The notes beneath the pieces were generated by a model that was not told the DNA's origin, did not search any database, and saw only the letters and a program-made list of their open reading frames with translations. Below, piece by piece: positions 57,025 through 64,000 of a stretch of DNA of 64,000 bases. Within the stretch, counting starts at the first letter, position 1, and each line of letters begins with the position of its first letter. Origin of the DNA: SZUA-22 sp963751695 (GTDB lineage: Bacteria; Bacteroidota; Ignavibacteria; Ignavibacteriales; Melioribacteraceae); contig CAVVVP010000010.1 of the NCBI GenBank assembly GCA_963751695.1, positions 124,001-188,000 of the forward strand, in the 5' to 3' direction. The position numbers and the translations under genes were made by a program.

Positions 57025-58302
57025 CTAGTTATTAAAAGCCTTGTCACTAATATCAGTTCGGTAAACCATTCCCTCAAAATTGATTTTTTCCAGAGCACTA
57101 TATGCTAACTGTTTGGCTTCTTTAATATCATCTCCATTTAGTATTGAGGAAACAGCTAGAACTCTTCCACCAGTCGTAATTATTTTATTGTCCATCAGCT
57201 TAGTTCCAGCATGAAACACTTCAACTCCATAAGGAACTTCATCTAATCCTGTAATTTCAAATCCTTTTTTATAACTACCTGGATATCCATCAGATGCAAC
57301 AACAACTCCGACAGAAGTTTTCCCACTATAAGAAACAGATTCTTTGTTGATTTTACCCAAGCTAACTGAATACAATAGCTTTAACATATCACCGTCAATA
57401 ATCGGCAAAACTACTTGTGTTTCAGGATCTCCAAAACGACAATTAAACTCTACAACTTTAGGTTCACCATCTTTAATCATCAATCCAGCATATAAGCAGC
57501 CACTAAATATTCTTTCTTCATCTTTCATTGCTTGAATAGTAGGTATAATTACTTGTTCTTCAATCCGCTTCATGACTTCATCAGATATTAGAGGAGCTGG
57601 GGCGTATGCTCCCATACCTCCAGTATTTGGACCTTTGTCATTCTCAAATCTTCGTTTATGGTCTTGAGCAGCTGGGAGCAACACGTAATCATGTCCATCA
57701 GTTATTGCAAAGATAGAAGCTTCAAGCCCTTCTAAAAATTCCTCAACAACTATTACTTCACTAGATTTACCAAATAAACTCTCAATAAAACATTGATCAA
57801 CATAGTCGATTGCATCATTTTTTGTTTTGCATATAAGTACACCCTTACCGGCTGCTAATCCAGAAGCTTTAATTACAATTGGATAAGCTATGCTTTCTAA
57901 ATATGATATGCATTCTACGTAATCCTCTTTATTAAATACTTTATAATCAGCTGTCGGGATATCATATTTTCTCATAAGGTGTTTTGAAAAGGACTTATCT
58001 CCCTCTATCATTGCAGCATCTTGATCTGGGCCAAATACATTTATCTTATTTTCCCTTAATGCATTTCCTAATCCTTCTACTAATGGAATTTCTGGACCAA
58101 TAACAACTAATTCAATTTCATGCTCCTCGCAAAATAAAATAACTTCTTGTTTGTTCGAAACGTCCATGTCTACGTTTATTCCTACTTGTGAAGTTCCAGC
58201 ATTCCCAGGGATTATATATAATTCATTCAGCATACTACTTTCTTTAATTTTAACAGCTAGAGCATGCTCCCGCCCACCTGATCCAATTATAGCAACATTC
58301 AT
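57025..58302 (-). CDS. purD: Phosphoribosylamine-glycine ligase
   Basis: 425 residues. IGSGGREHALAVK at the N-terminus, GPNTGGMGAYAPAP near residue 215, and the ATP-grasp FNCRFGDPETQ are the PurD signatures. It makes glycinamide ribonucleotide, the second purine step, following PurF. It overlaps the GT4 gene by 4 bp (ATGA). Confidence 0.96.
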   Translation of the reverse strand: MNVAIIGSGGREHALAVKIKESSMLNELYIIPGNAGTSQVGINVDMDVSNKQEVILFCEEHEIELVVIGPEIPLVEGLGNALRENKINVFGPDQDAAMIEGDKSFSKHLMRKYDIPTADYKVFNKEDYVECISYLESIAYPIVIKASGLAAGKGVLICKTKNDAIDYVDQCFIESLFGKSSEVIVVEEFLEGLEASIFAITDGHDYVLLPAAQDHKRRFENDKGPNTGGMGAYAPAPLISDEVMKRIEEQVIIPTIQAMKDEERIFSGCLYAGLMIKDGEPKVVEFNCRFGDPETQVVLPIIDGDMLKLLYSVSLGKINKESVSYSGKTSVGVVVASDGYPGSYKKGFEITGLDEVPYGVEVFHAGTKLMDNKIITTGGRVLAVSSILNGDDIKEAKQLAYSALEKINFEGMVYRTDISDKAFNN

Positions 58303-59585
58303 TCTTTTATTTCCTTAAGATGAAATTGAAAATCTTTTATTAATTTTTTAGTTAGAAAATTCCGATCATGTTTAAGAACAAATTCTTCATTAGGAATAGG
58401 AAGATTATTCTGTTGAAAATCTTGATACATTTTTATAAATATTTCTTTTATTCCATTTATGTCTTTTGGAGATGTAATATACGATGCACCGTAATTAAGA
58501 GCAGCAGTCTTAGAAGCACCATCAGGAAGACAAGCTATTATTGGTTTTCTAGTTCCAAAATACTCAAATAATTTACCTGCTGTTACCATTTCCATTCCAC
58601 GACTATCACCAAGCATTAACCATAATACATCCATAGACATAAGATATTTTATAGTCTCTGTGTGGTCAAAATAACCATGGTCAAAGACTGACTCGTACAG
58701 TTTAAGCCTTTTAACTAATCTTTTATTCTCATTTCTAAAATGTCCGATAAAATGCAACTCAATATTTTCTGAAATATCGGGTCTCTCCACCGAGAGATTC
58801 TTAAAAGCTTTTAGAAAATATTTAGGAGTAATATTTTCATAGAATATACCAGAATAAAGGATCCTTAGTTTTCGCTCCTTAAATTTTATTGGTATAATAT
58901 TTTCAAAATCCTCTGAGTCGTATCCATGAGGTATCAATTCTACATCATTAAAGGATAAGAACTTATACGTGCGAAGTAGTTTTTCTTTAATCTTTCGGTT
59001 TACTGCAATCACCTTATCTGTGTATCTTAATGCTTGGTATTCTGATCTTTTATGTCTCCACCTATGATATGGTGTGGGATAAAAGGAAAACTGATTGTCA
59101 AGCCAAGCATCACGATAATCGACTATAAGAGGAATGTTAAATTCTCTTTTTAATTTTGCGCCAATCTTGAATTGGGAATATGGCGGAATAGAAATAAAAA
59201 TTATATCATACTCTTCTTTTTGTAGGATTTCTTTTGCTTTACGATATGCTTTTTTCGCCCAATATTTTTTATTATCGGGAATAAATATTGTTTTACTCAC
59301 ATAACTCATTAACTTACGAAAAATCTCACGAGGTATTTTTATAGTTCCATGTTTTGCAAGTAAAGAGTTAGGGTCTTTACCGCCAGTTCTAACAATATTG
59401 ATATTCGCTTTCTCAGCCTCTTCCATTAAAGACTTATCGTGAGCATAATATGCAGTCTTGTCAGTAGTGATTACGGTAGGTTTCCATCCATTCCGATACA
59501 TGTACTTTGTAAACTTCAGTACCCTTTGAACTCCACTTAAACCCATTGGAGGAAAGTAATATGCAATAACTAGAACTTTAAACAC
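58299..59585 (-). CDS. Family 4-type glycosyltransferase
   Basis: 428 residues, GT-B fold, starting at GTG 59585. The N-terminal domain begins LVIAYYFPPMGLSGVQR; the C-terminal half has ILYSGIFYENITPKYFLKAF and the donor-binding GKLFEYFGTRKPIIAC. A nucleotide-sugar donor and lipid- or glycan-bound acceptor are likely but unknown. It lies between guaB (11 bp) and purD (overlap 4 bp), an unusual place among purine genes. Confidence 0.88.
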   Translation of the reverse strand: MFKVLVIAYYFPPMGLSGVQRVLKFTKYMYRNGWKPTVITTDKTAYYAHDKSLMEEAEKANINIVRTGGKDPNSLLAKHGTIKIPREIFRKLMSYVSKTIFIPDNKKYWAKKAYRKAKEILQKEEYDIIFISIPPYSQFKIGAKLKREFNIPLIVDYRDAWLDNQFSFYPTPYHRWRHKRSEYQALRYTDKVIAVNRKIKEKLLRTYKFLSFNDVELIPHGYDSEDFENIIPIKFKERKLRILYSGIFYENITPKYFLKAFKNLSVERPDISENIELHFIGHFRNENKRLVKRLKLYESVFDHGYFDHTETIKYLMSMDVLWLMLGDSRGMEMVTAGKLFEYFGTRKPIIACLPDGASKTAALNYGASYITSPKDINGIKEIFIKMYQDFQQNNLPIPNEEFVLKHDRNFLTKKLIKDFQFHLKEIKE

Positions 59586-59596
59586 AACTCAAATAT

Positions 59597-61066
59597 TTAT
59601 TTTGATTGATAATTTGGAGATTCTTTTGTAATTATAATATCGTGTGGGTGACTTTCTCTCAAACCGGCTCCAGATATCTTTACAAATTTCGTTTTTGTCT
59701 TAAATTCTTCAATCGAAGGTGAACCGCAATATCCCATTGATGCTCTTAGCCCACCAACAAATTGATAAATTGTATCAGCCAAAGGTCCTTTATAAGGCAC
59801 TCTACCTTCAACTCCCTCGGGAACAAGTTTCTTTATATCATCCTCCGCATCTTGGAAGTACCTATCTTTACTTCCCTCTTTCATAGCTCCAATTGATCCC
59901 ATACCTCGATATACTTTAAAACTTCTTCCTTCATACAATATTTTTTCACCGGGACTTTCATCGACTCCTGCAAGCATACCGCCCATCATAACTGTGTCAG
60001 CTCCAGCTGCAATTGCCTTTGCTGCATCGCCAGTCTGTTTAATCCCACCATCTGCAATTATTGGAATCCCCTTATCTTTTATAGCATTGTAAACTTCAGT
60101 AATAGCGCTAATCTGTGGAACACCTACTCCTGCGATCATTCTAGTTGTACAGATCGACCCAGCACCAATTCCTACCTTAACAGCATCAACTCCACTATCT
60201 ATCAATTCATTAGCTGCATCCCCCGTCACAATATTCCCTGCAATAATATCTAATTCTGGATAGGCACTTCTAATTGTGCGAACAGCCTTCATTACTCCTT
60301 CAGAGTGACCGTGAGCAGTGTCAACAACAACAACATCAACGAGTGCTTCTACAAGTGCATCAACACGTGCCATTAAATCTGATGTAACTCCGACACCTGC
60401 GCCTACTCTCAGTCTACCCAATTCGTCTTTACATGCAAGAGGGAATTTTTTCTTTTTTGATATATCCTTAAAAGTAATAAGTCCAACTAATTCACCCTCA
60501 TCATTGACAACAGGTAGTTTTTCAATTTTATACTCTTGCAAGATTTTTTCTGCTTCTTCTAAGGATGTTCCAACAGGTGCAATTCTTAAATTCTCTTTTG
60601 TCATTATGTCTGATATTTTGAGAGAAAGGTCTGAAACAAATCTAAGATCACGATTTGTTAATATCCCAACTAATTTGTTGGCTTGATCTACAATTGGAAT
60701 ACCCGAAATTCTGTATTTACTCATTAATTCAGTAGCATATCCTATTGTCTTCTCTGTAGTAAGAGTGATTGGTTTGTGAATCATTCCACTTTCTGATCTC
60801 TTAACTCTATCTACTTCGTCCGCTTGCTGATCAATGGACATATTTTTATGTATGATTCCAATCCCTCCTTGTCCTGCCATTGCAATGGCCATATTAGCAG
60901 TTGTAACTGTATCCATTGCAGCAGATAAAAACGGAATGTTAAGTTTTATATTTTTCGTTAATTTTGTTTGAATATCGGTATTTCTAGGGAGTACGTTTGA
61001 TTTGGCAGGAAGTAAAAGTATATCGTCAAATGTAATCCCTTCATAAATTATCTTTTCATTTCCCAT
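59597..61066 (-). CDS. guaB: IMP dehydrogenase
   Basis: 489 residues from ATG 61066 (MGNEKIIYEGITFDDILLL); the TTG at 61084 would add six residues, and the AAGGAA between them favours the ATG. A Bateman pair of CBS domains (about 95-215) is inserted into the TIM barrel. Catalytic Cys is in GIGAGSICTTR, and the mobile flap follows GVDESPGEKILYEG and RGMGS. It oxidises IMP to XMP in GTP synthesis. Confidence 0.97.
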   Translation of the reverse strand: MGNEKIIYEGITFDDILLLPAKSNVLPRNTDIQTKLTKNIKLNIPFLSAAMDTVTTANMAIAMAGQGGIGIIHKNMSIDQQADEVDRVKRSESGMIHKPITLTTEKTIGYATELMSKYRISGIPIVDQANKLVGILTNRDLRFVSDLSLKISDIMTKENLRIAPVGTSLEEAEKILQEYKIEKLPVVNDEGELVGLITFKDISKKKKFPLACKDELGRLRVGAGVGVTSDLMARVDALVEALVDVVVVDTAHGHSEGVMKAVRTIRSAYPELDIIAGNIVTGDAANELIDSGVDAVKVGIGAGSICTTRMIAGVGVPQISAITEVYNAIKDKGIPIIADGGIKQTGDAAKAIAAGADTVMMGGMLAGVDESPGEKILYEGRSFKVYRGMGSIGAMKEGSKDRYFQDAEDDIKKLVPEGVEGRVPYKGPLADTIYQFVGGLRASMGYCGSPSIEEFKTKTKFVKISGAGLRESHPHDIIITKESPNYQSK

Positions 61067-61124
61067 AATTTCTAATTCCTTCAACTCATTTAAATTTATT
61101 AGGCAAAGTTAGTAAAAAGATTAA

Positions 61125-61766
61125 CTACAATCTTACTGAAACTACATCGAGATTTAAGTTATCAATGGACTTGATAATTACATCATTAGTAAATCCTTTA
61201 CTCCTCAAATAACTGTATAGTCGACTTTTAAGTTTAATATATTCAAGATTTTTATTTTTTAATGATCTATACTTTTTTTCTAAGAGAATTTTTGCATTGT
61301 CATAATGGATTGTATCTCCAGAATAATTTTCAATTGCAGATGTTATAATTTCGGAGCTTACTCCTCTCTTAAAAAGTTCCGTCTTAATCTTGATAAGACC
61401 TTCATGTTTTCTTTCAAGTCTATTTTGGATAAATGAGTGTGTAAATTCAAGATCATTGAGGTATCCCTTCTGTTTTAAACTTGAGATTACATCAGCAATA
61501 ATTTGGTTTGAGTACCCTTTCTTTTGAAGCTTCTGCTTGATTTCAAATGAAGAATGATTTCTGTTTCCCAGATATCTATAAGCAGAGGTTTTCGCATTAA
61601 ATGTCTCATCTTCTTTAACTAAAGAATTAAGTTTAGCTTCATCTACAAAATCGCCTTTGTAAAGACCTGATGATAAAAATACTTCATAATTTATAAGAAG
61701 TTTCTCAGAGTTATTAAAAAAAAGGAGGACTTTGGTCCTCCTTTTTTGAACAGCAGTTATTATCAT
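61125..61766 (-). CDS. recX: Regulatory protein RecX
   Basis: 213 residues. The RecX helical repeats appear as YRYLGNRNHSSFEIKQKLQKKGY, VISSLKQKGYLNDLEF and later copies. The ATG at 61766 overlaps the last base of the recA stop. RecX inhibits RecA filament growth. Codons 7-17 form a strong hairpin and T-run (see the separate entry), so its expression should be much lower than recA. The N-terminal ITAVQKRRTKVLLFFN agrees with RecX relatives, so this region is coding. Confidence 0.88.
   Translation of the reverse strand: MIITAVQKRRTKVLLFFNNSEKLLINYEVFLSSGLYKGDFVDEAKLNSLVKEDETFNAKTSAYRYLGNRNHSSFEIKQKLQKKGYSNQIIADVISSLKQKGYLNDLEFTHSFIQNRLERKHEGLIKIKTELFKRGVSSEIITSAIENYSGDTIHYDNAKILLEKKYRSLKNKNLEYIKLKSRLYSYLRSKGFTNDVIIKSIDNLNLDVVSVRL
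61716..61747 (-). terminator. Terminator-like hairpin inside the recX start (recA terminator/attenuator)
   Basis: On the minus strand a 13-bp perfect stem (61747-61735 with 61730-61718) closes a CAAA loop: AAAAAAGGAGGAC pairs with GTCCTCCTTTTTT. A T tract of eight follows directly (complement of A 61723-61716). It lies about 20-50 bp past the recA stop, inside recX codons. Structure is direct from sequence; its function as a terminator is inferred. Confidence 0.8.
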
Positions 61767-62803
61767 TATTTATCTGATTTATCTGATTCTTTCTCTTTTA
61801 ATTCAGGAACCAACATTCCTAATTTCTCTTTAACATCCTTTTCAATTCTTCCCAAAAGCTCTTTTTCCTCACGAAGTTTTATCCTAAATTTTTCTCTTCC
61901 ATTAAAACGTTCTTCACCATAAGAGAACCATGCACCACCTTTCTGTACTATACCATGCTCGACTGCAAGATCAATAAGATCCCCTTCTTTACTGATACCT
62001 TCATTATACATAATATCAAATTCAACAGTTTTGAAAGGAGGTGCAACCTTACTTTTTACAACCTTAACTTTAGTCCTATTCCCAACAATGTCTTGGCCAT
62101 TCTTTATGGCAGCTATTCTTCGTATATCTAGTCTGAGAGAAGCATAAAACTTAAGTGCATTACCACCGGTTGTGGTTTCAGGACTACCAAACATAACACC
62201 TATTTTACTTCTTAGTTGATTTGTAAAAATCACGCATGTTTTTGATCGACTGACAGCACCAGTGATTTTCCTAAGTGCTTGCGACATTAATCGCGCTTGC
62301 ACACCCATTTGGGCATCGCCCATTTCTCCTTCAATCTCTGAGCGCGGAACTAGAGCTGCCACAGAATCTATTACAATAACATCTAGAGCATTACTTCTTA
62401 CCAAGGTATCAACAATTTCTAATGCTTGTTCACCATAATCTGGTTGAGATAGAAGCAGATTGTTAACATCTACATTCAGTTTCTTTGCGTAGTTTAGATC
62501 TAAAGCATGTTCAGCATCGATAAAGGCTACTAGACCACCTGTTTTTTGTGCCTCCGCGATTATGTGTAGACAAACTGTAGTTTTTCCAGATGATTCTGGG
62601 CCGTATATTTCAACGATCCTTCCTCTTGGAACTCCACCAATTCCAAGTGCATAATCAAGTGAGACTGATCCAGTAGAAATCGATTCTATATTGTTAATAA
62701 CGCCATCACCCAATTTCATGATGGTTCCTTTACCGTAGGTCTTTTCAATTGAGAAGATCGTATCTTCCAGCAATTTCAGTTTTGCATCATTATCGTTAGC
62801 CAT
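61766..62803 (-). CDS. recA: Recombinase RecA
   Basis: 345 residues from ATG 62803, which has SD GGAGG five bases upstream; the ATG at 62815 would precede that SD. Walker A GPESSGKTT, Walker B region VIVIDSVAALVPRSEIEGE, the L2 loop GNALKFYASLRLDIRR and the glycine-rich GVMFGSPETTTGGNA are intact. It pairs homologous DNA and activates LexA cleavage. Its start overlaps the thpR stop by 8 bp. Confidence 0.97.
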   Translation of the reverse strand: MANDNDAKLKLLEDTIFSIEKTYGKGTIMKLGDGVINNIESISTGSVSLDYALGIGGVPRGRIVEIYGPESSGKTTVCLHIIAEAQKTGGLVAFIDAEHALDLNYAKKLNVDVNNLLLSQPDYGEQALEIVDTLVRSNALDVIVIDSVAALVPRSEIEGEMGDAQMGVQARLMSQALRKITGAVSRSKTCVIFTNQLRSKIGVMFGSPETTTGGNALKFYASLRLDIRRIAAIKNGQDIVGNRTKVKVVKSKVAPPFKTVEFDIMYNEGISKEGDLIDLAVEHGIVQKGGAWFSYGEERFNGREKFRIKLREEKELLGRIEKDVKEKLGMLVPELKEKESDKSDK

Positions 62804-63368
62804 TTGTTCCTCCATTATTTAATCTAAAACTTTTAATTTTCATGTATATTGATCCAGTTTGTGATAATTCACTCTTAAAAAGCCCTACATTGCTTGAAAA
62901 TGTATCAGCTAAATTTACTTCAATATTTTTGAATGAATTAATTTGTGAGATATTTTCTGTACCTCTTATCCTTAACAAGGTTAGATGAGGATTGAAATTT
63001 CTTCTCTCTTTTTCGAATCCAATATCGCTTAATCCTTGATCAATTTCAAAATATAATTTTTCTAGATTTTCTGTTTTGTTTAGTCCAAGCCAAAGTATTC
63101 TCGGAATAGAATGATTTTTTATAATTCTAAAATGAGAAAATTCAATATTTATCATATTATTATTGCTGCAAATGGAATCAAGATTATTTACTAATATTGG
63201 AATTCTTTCAGAATTTATCTCTCCTAAAAATTTTAATGTTATGTGAATTTTGGACCTACTCTCCCACTTTGCTATTCCATCATCTGGATATATGCTTTTT
63301 CTCAATCTTATAATTTCGTCTACTATTTCATTGCTCAAGTTTAAAGCAACGAATAGCCTATTCTTCAT
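62796..63368 (-). CDS. thpR: RNA 2',3'-cyclic phosphodiesterase (2'-5' RNA ligase family)
   Basis: 190 residues with the two HxTx motifs of the 2H phosphoesterase fold: IHITLKFLGE and PHLTLLRIRG. The N-terminus is NRLFVALNLSNEIV. It hydrolyses 2',3'-cyclic phosphates in tRNA or oligoribonucleotides. It lies between cinA (overlap 11 bp) and recA. Confidence 0.93.
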   Translation of the reverse strand: MKNRLFVALNLSNEIVDEIIRLRKSIYPDDGIAKWESRSKIHITLKFLGEINSERIPILVNNLDSICSNNNMINIEFSHFRIIKNHSIPRILWLGLNKTENLEKLYFEIDQGLSDIGFEKERRNFNPHLTLLRIRGTENISQINSFKNIEVNLADTFSSNVGLFKSELSQTGSIYMKIKSFRLNNGGTNG

Positions 63369-64000
63369 AATCTATACCCAACAAATTTCTCCTGACCATA
63401 TCGAGAGCTGCTTGAGTAGTTCTATCCTTGTTTAATAAACGATCTTCACCAAAAACAAATTCTTTTGCAGTACAAATTTTTGAATCGCAGATCCCAATAA
63501 AAACCAAACCAACTGGTTTATTAACTGTAGCACCGGTTGGCCCCATTATTCCTGTGACAGCTAGTCCAATATCTGTACCACTGACAGCTTTGACGCCCTC
63601 AGCCATAAGTCTTGCAGCTTCTAAGCTTACTGCTCCATATTTCACTAAGAGGTCTTCATCTATTTTTAGATGTTCTACTTTAGCACCGTTACTGTAAGTA
63701 ACAAATCCCCTTTCATAATAATTACTACTACCACTAACATTGGTAAGTCGGGCGCTTATCAAACCACCTGTGCATGATTCAGCTACTGATATTGTCAATC
63801 CCCTATCTACCAATAGGTTTCCCACAACTTCTTCTAAAGTATCAGTCTCACTGCCGTAAATATATTGGCCAACTTTACTTCTGATCTGTTGTTCAATACT
63901 TGTCATCTGATTGTTCATATCTTCAGAGTTATCACTTTTAACTGTTATTCTTAGACGTACCCCGAATTGACTAGGAAGAAATGCCATTGTATTACCATTA
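63358..64000 (-). CDS. cinA: CinA (competence/damage-inducible, nicotinamide-nucleotide amidase), 5' part outside window
   Basis: The frame is open to the right edge; 214 residues are visible. The edge begins in the middle domain (AFLPSQFGVRLRIT). The C-terminal PncC-type amidase domain has SVAESCTGGLISARLT, the YSNGAKVEHL region and TGIMGPTGATVNKPVG. The N-terminal MoaB-like domain lies outside the window. CinA is typically upstream of recA, as here. Confidence 0.93.
   Translation of the reverse strand, partial: NGNTMAFLPSQFGVRLRITVKSDNSEDMNNQMTSIEQQIRSKVGQYIYGSETDTLEEVVGNLLVDRGLTISVAESCTGGLISARLTNVSGSSNYYERGFVTYSNGAKVEHLKIDEDLLVKYGAVSLEAARLMAEGVKAVSGTDIGLAVTGIMGPTGATVNKPVGLVFIGICDSKICTAKEFVFGEDRLLNKDRTTQAALDMVRRNLLGIDYEE

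Noticed and set aside
60318..60686. 122-codon plus-strand ORF opposite guaB
   Set aside because: Antisense reading of the conserved IMP dehydrogenase; low-complexity Thr/Ser sequence with no features.
1..64000. CRISPR arrays, prophage, insertion sequences, defence or toxin-antitoxin genes
   Set aside because: No spaced direct repeats, transposase, integrase of phage type (the only tyrosine recombinase is Xer), or restriction/toxin motifs were seen.

Overview
The window is a gene-dense, AT-rich stretch of bacterial chromosome of ordinary housekeeping character. Gene content points to a Gram-negative member of the Bacteroidota/Chlorobiota-Ignavibacteria (FCB) branch. The signs are a DUF5683 protein beside parB, a TolQ/ExbB plus two ExbD operon, outer-membrane and signal-peptide proteins, and an HPr kinase/HPr/EI set in a Gram-negative setting. 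MutS2 with an Smr domain and a type 2 isopentenyl-diphosphate isomerase fit too. The phylum-level placement is inferred from protein resemblance, not from a marker-gene tree. I see no phage, insertion sequence, CRISPR array, rRNA or obvious island. No gene-free gap exceeds about 110 bp.

Layout. 1-3700 (mostly +): parB end, DUF5683, a zinc-ribbon/Yip1-like membrane protein, Ppx/GppA (-), a small unknown gene, aroQ and a MerR-type regulator. Then come tRNA-Pro(GGG), a heavily frameshifted purF, pgsA-ftsY-lipid kinase and a small membrane protein. 8.1-22.1 kb (-): 3-hydroxybutyryl-CoA dehydrogenase and thiolase, PSP1/YaaT, holB, a DUF2795 protein, M23 peptidase, hprK, hpf, xerC, a DUF494/Smg-like protein, ybeY, gamma-carbonic anhydrase-like protein, S41 protease, an outer-membrane barrel, GT2 and a DUF2279-like protein. 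22.2-26.8 kb (-): lysS, rluB, scpB, scpA, trpS. 26.9-38.1 kb (-): mnmA, acpS, ggt, an MCE protein, a small membrane protein, a CNNM/CBS protein, ssb, a SPOR lipoprotein, biotin carrier and biotin carboxylase, mutS2. 38.1-42.7 kb (-): cvpA-like, yqeY, exbD-exbD-exbB, SDR, EEP nuclease. 42.8-45.6 kb (+): polA. 45.6-51.6 kb (-): ptsI-ptsH-polyprenyl synthetase-fni, then pabBC. 51.7-57.0 kb (mostly +): MFS transporter, a small exported protein, a frameshifted exported protein (-), a DUF2279-like protein, a sigma-54 response regulator, HIT. 57.0-64.0 kb (-): purD, GT4, guaB, recX, recA, thpR, cinA.

How genes work together. EI, HPr (His15 and Ser46 both present) and HPr kinase make a complete regulatory phosphorelay, although no sugar-specific EII component lies in the window. 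scpA/scpB and parB serve chromosome segregation. recA/recX form a repair unit with a very strong terminator-like hairpin inside the start of recX. purF, purD and guaB are purine synthesis genes.

The most striking property is a set of about eleven genes whose protein is fully legible but only if the reading frame is shifted: purF, lysS, hprK, xerC, rluB, scpA, ptsI, pabBC, a response regulator, a merR-type gene and an exported protein. Many shifts lie in short homopolymers and several genes are essential elsewhere. Local consensus-sequence errors are therefore the leading explanation, ahead of true pseudogenisation. I did not find a convincing new biological system; the recA-recX hairpin is the most biologically interesting regulatory feature.
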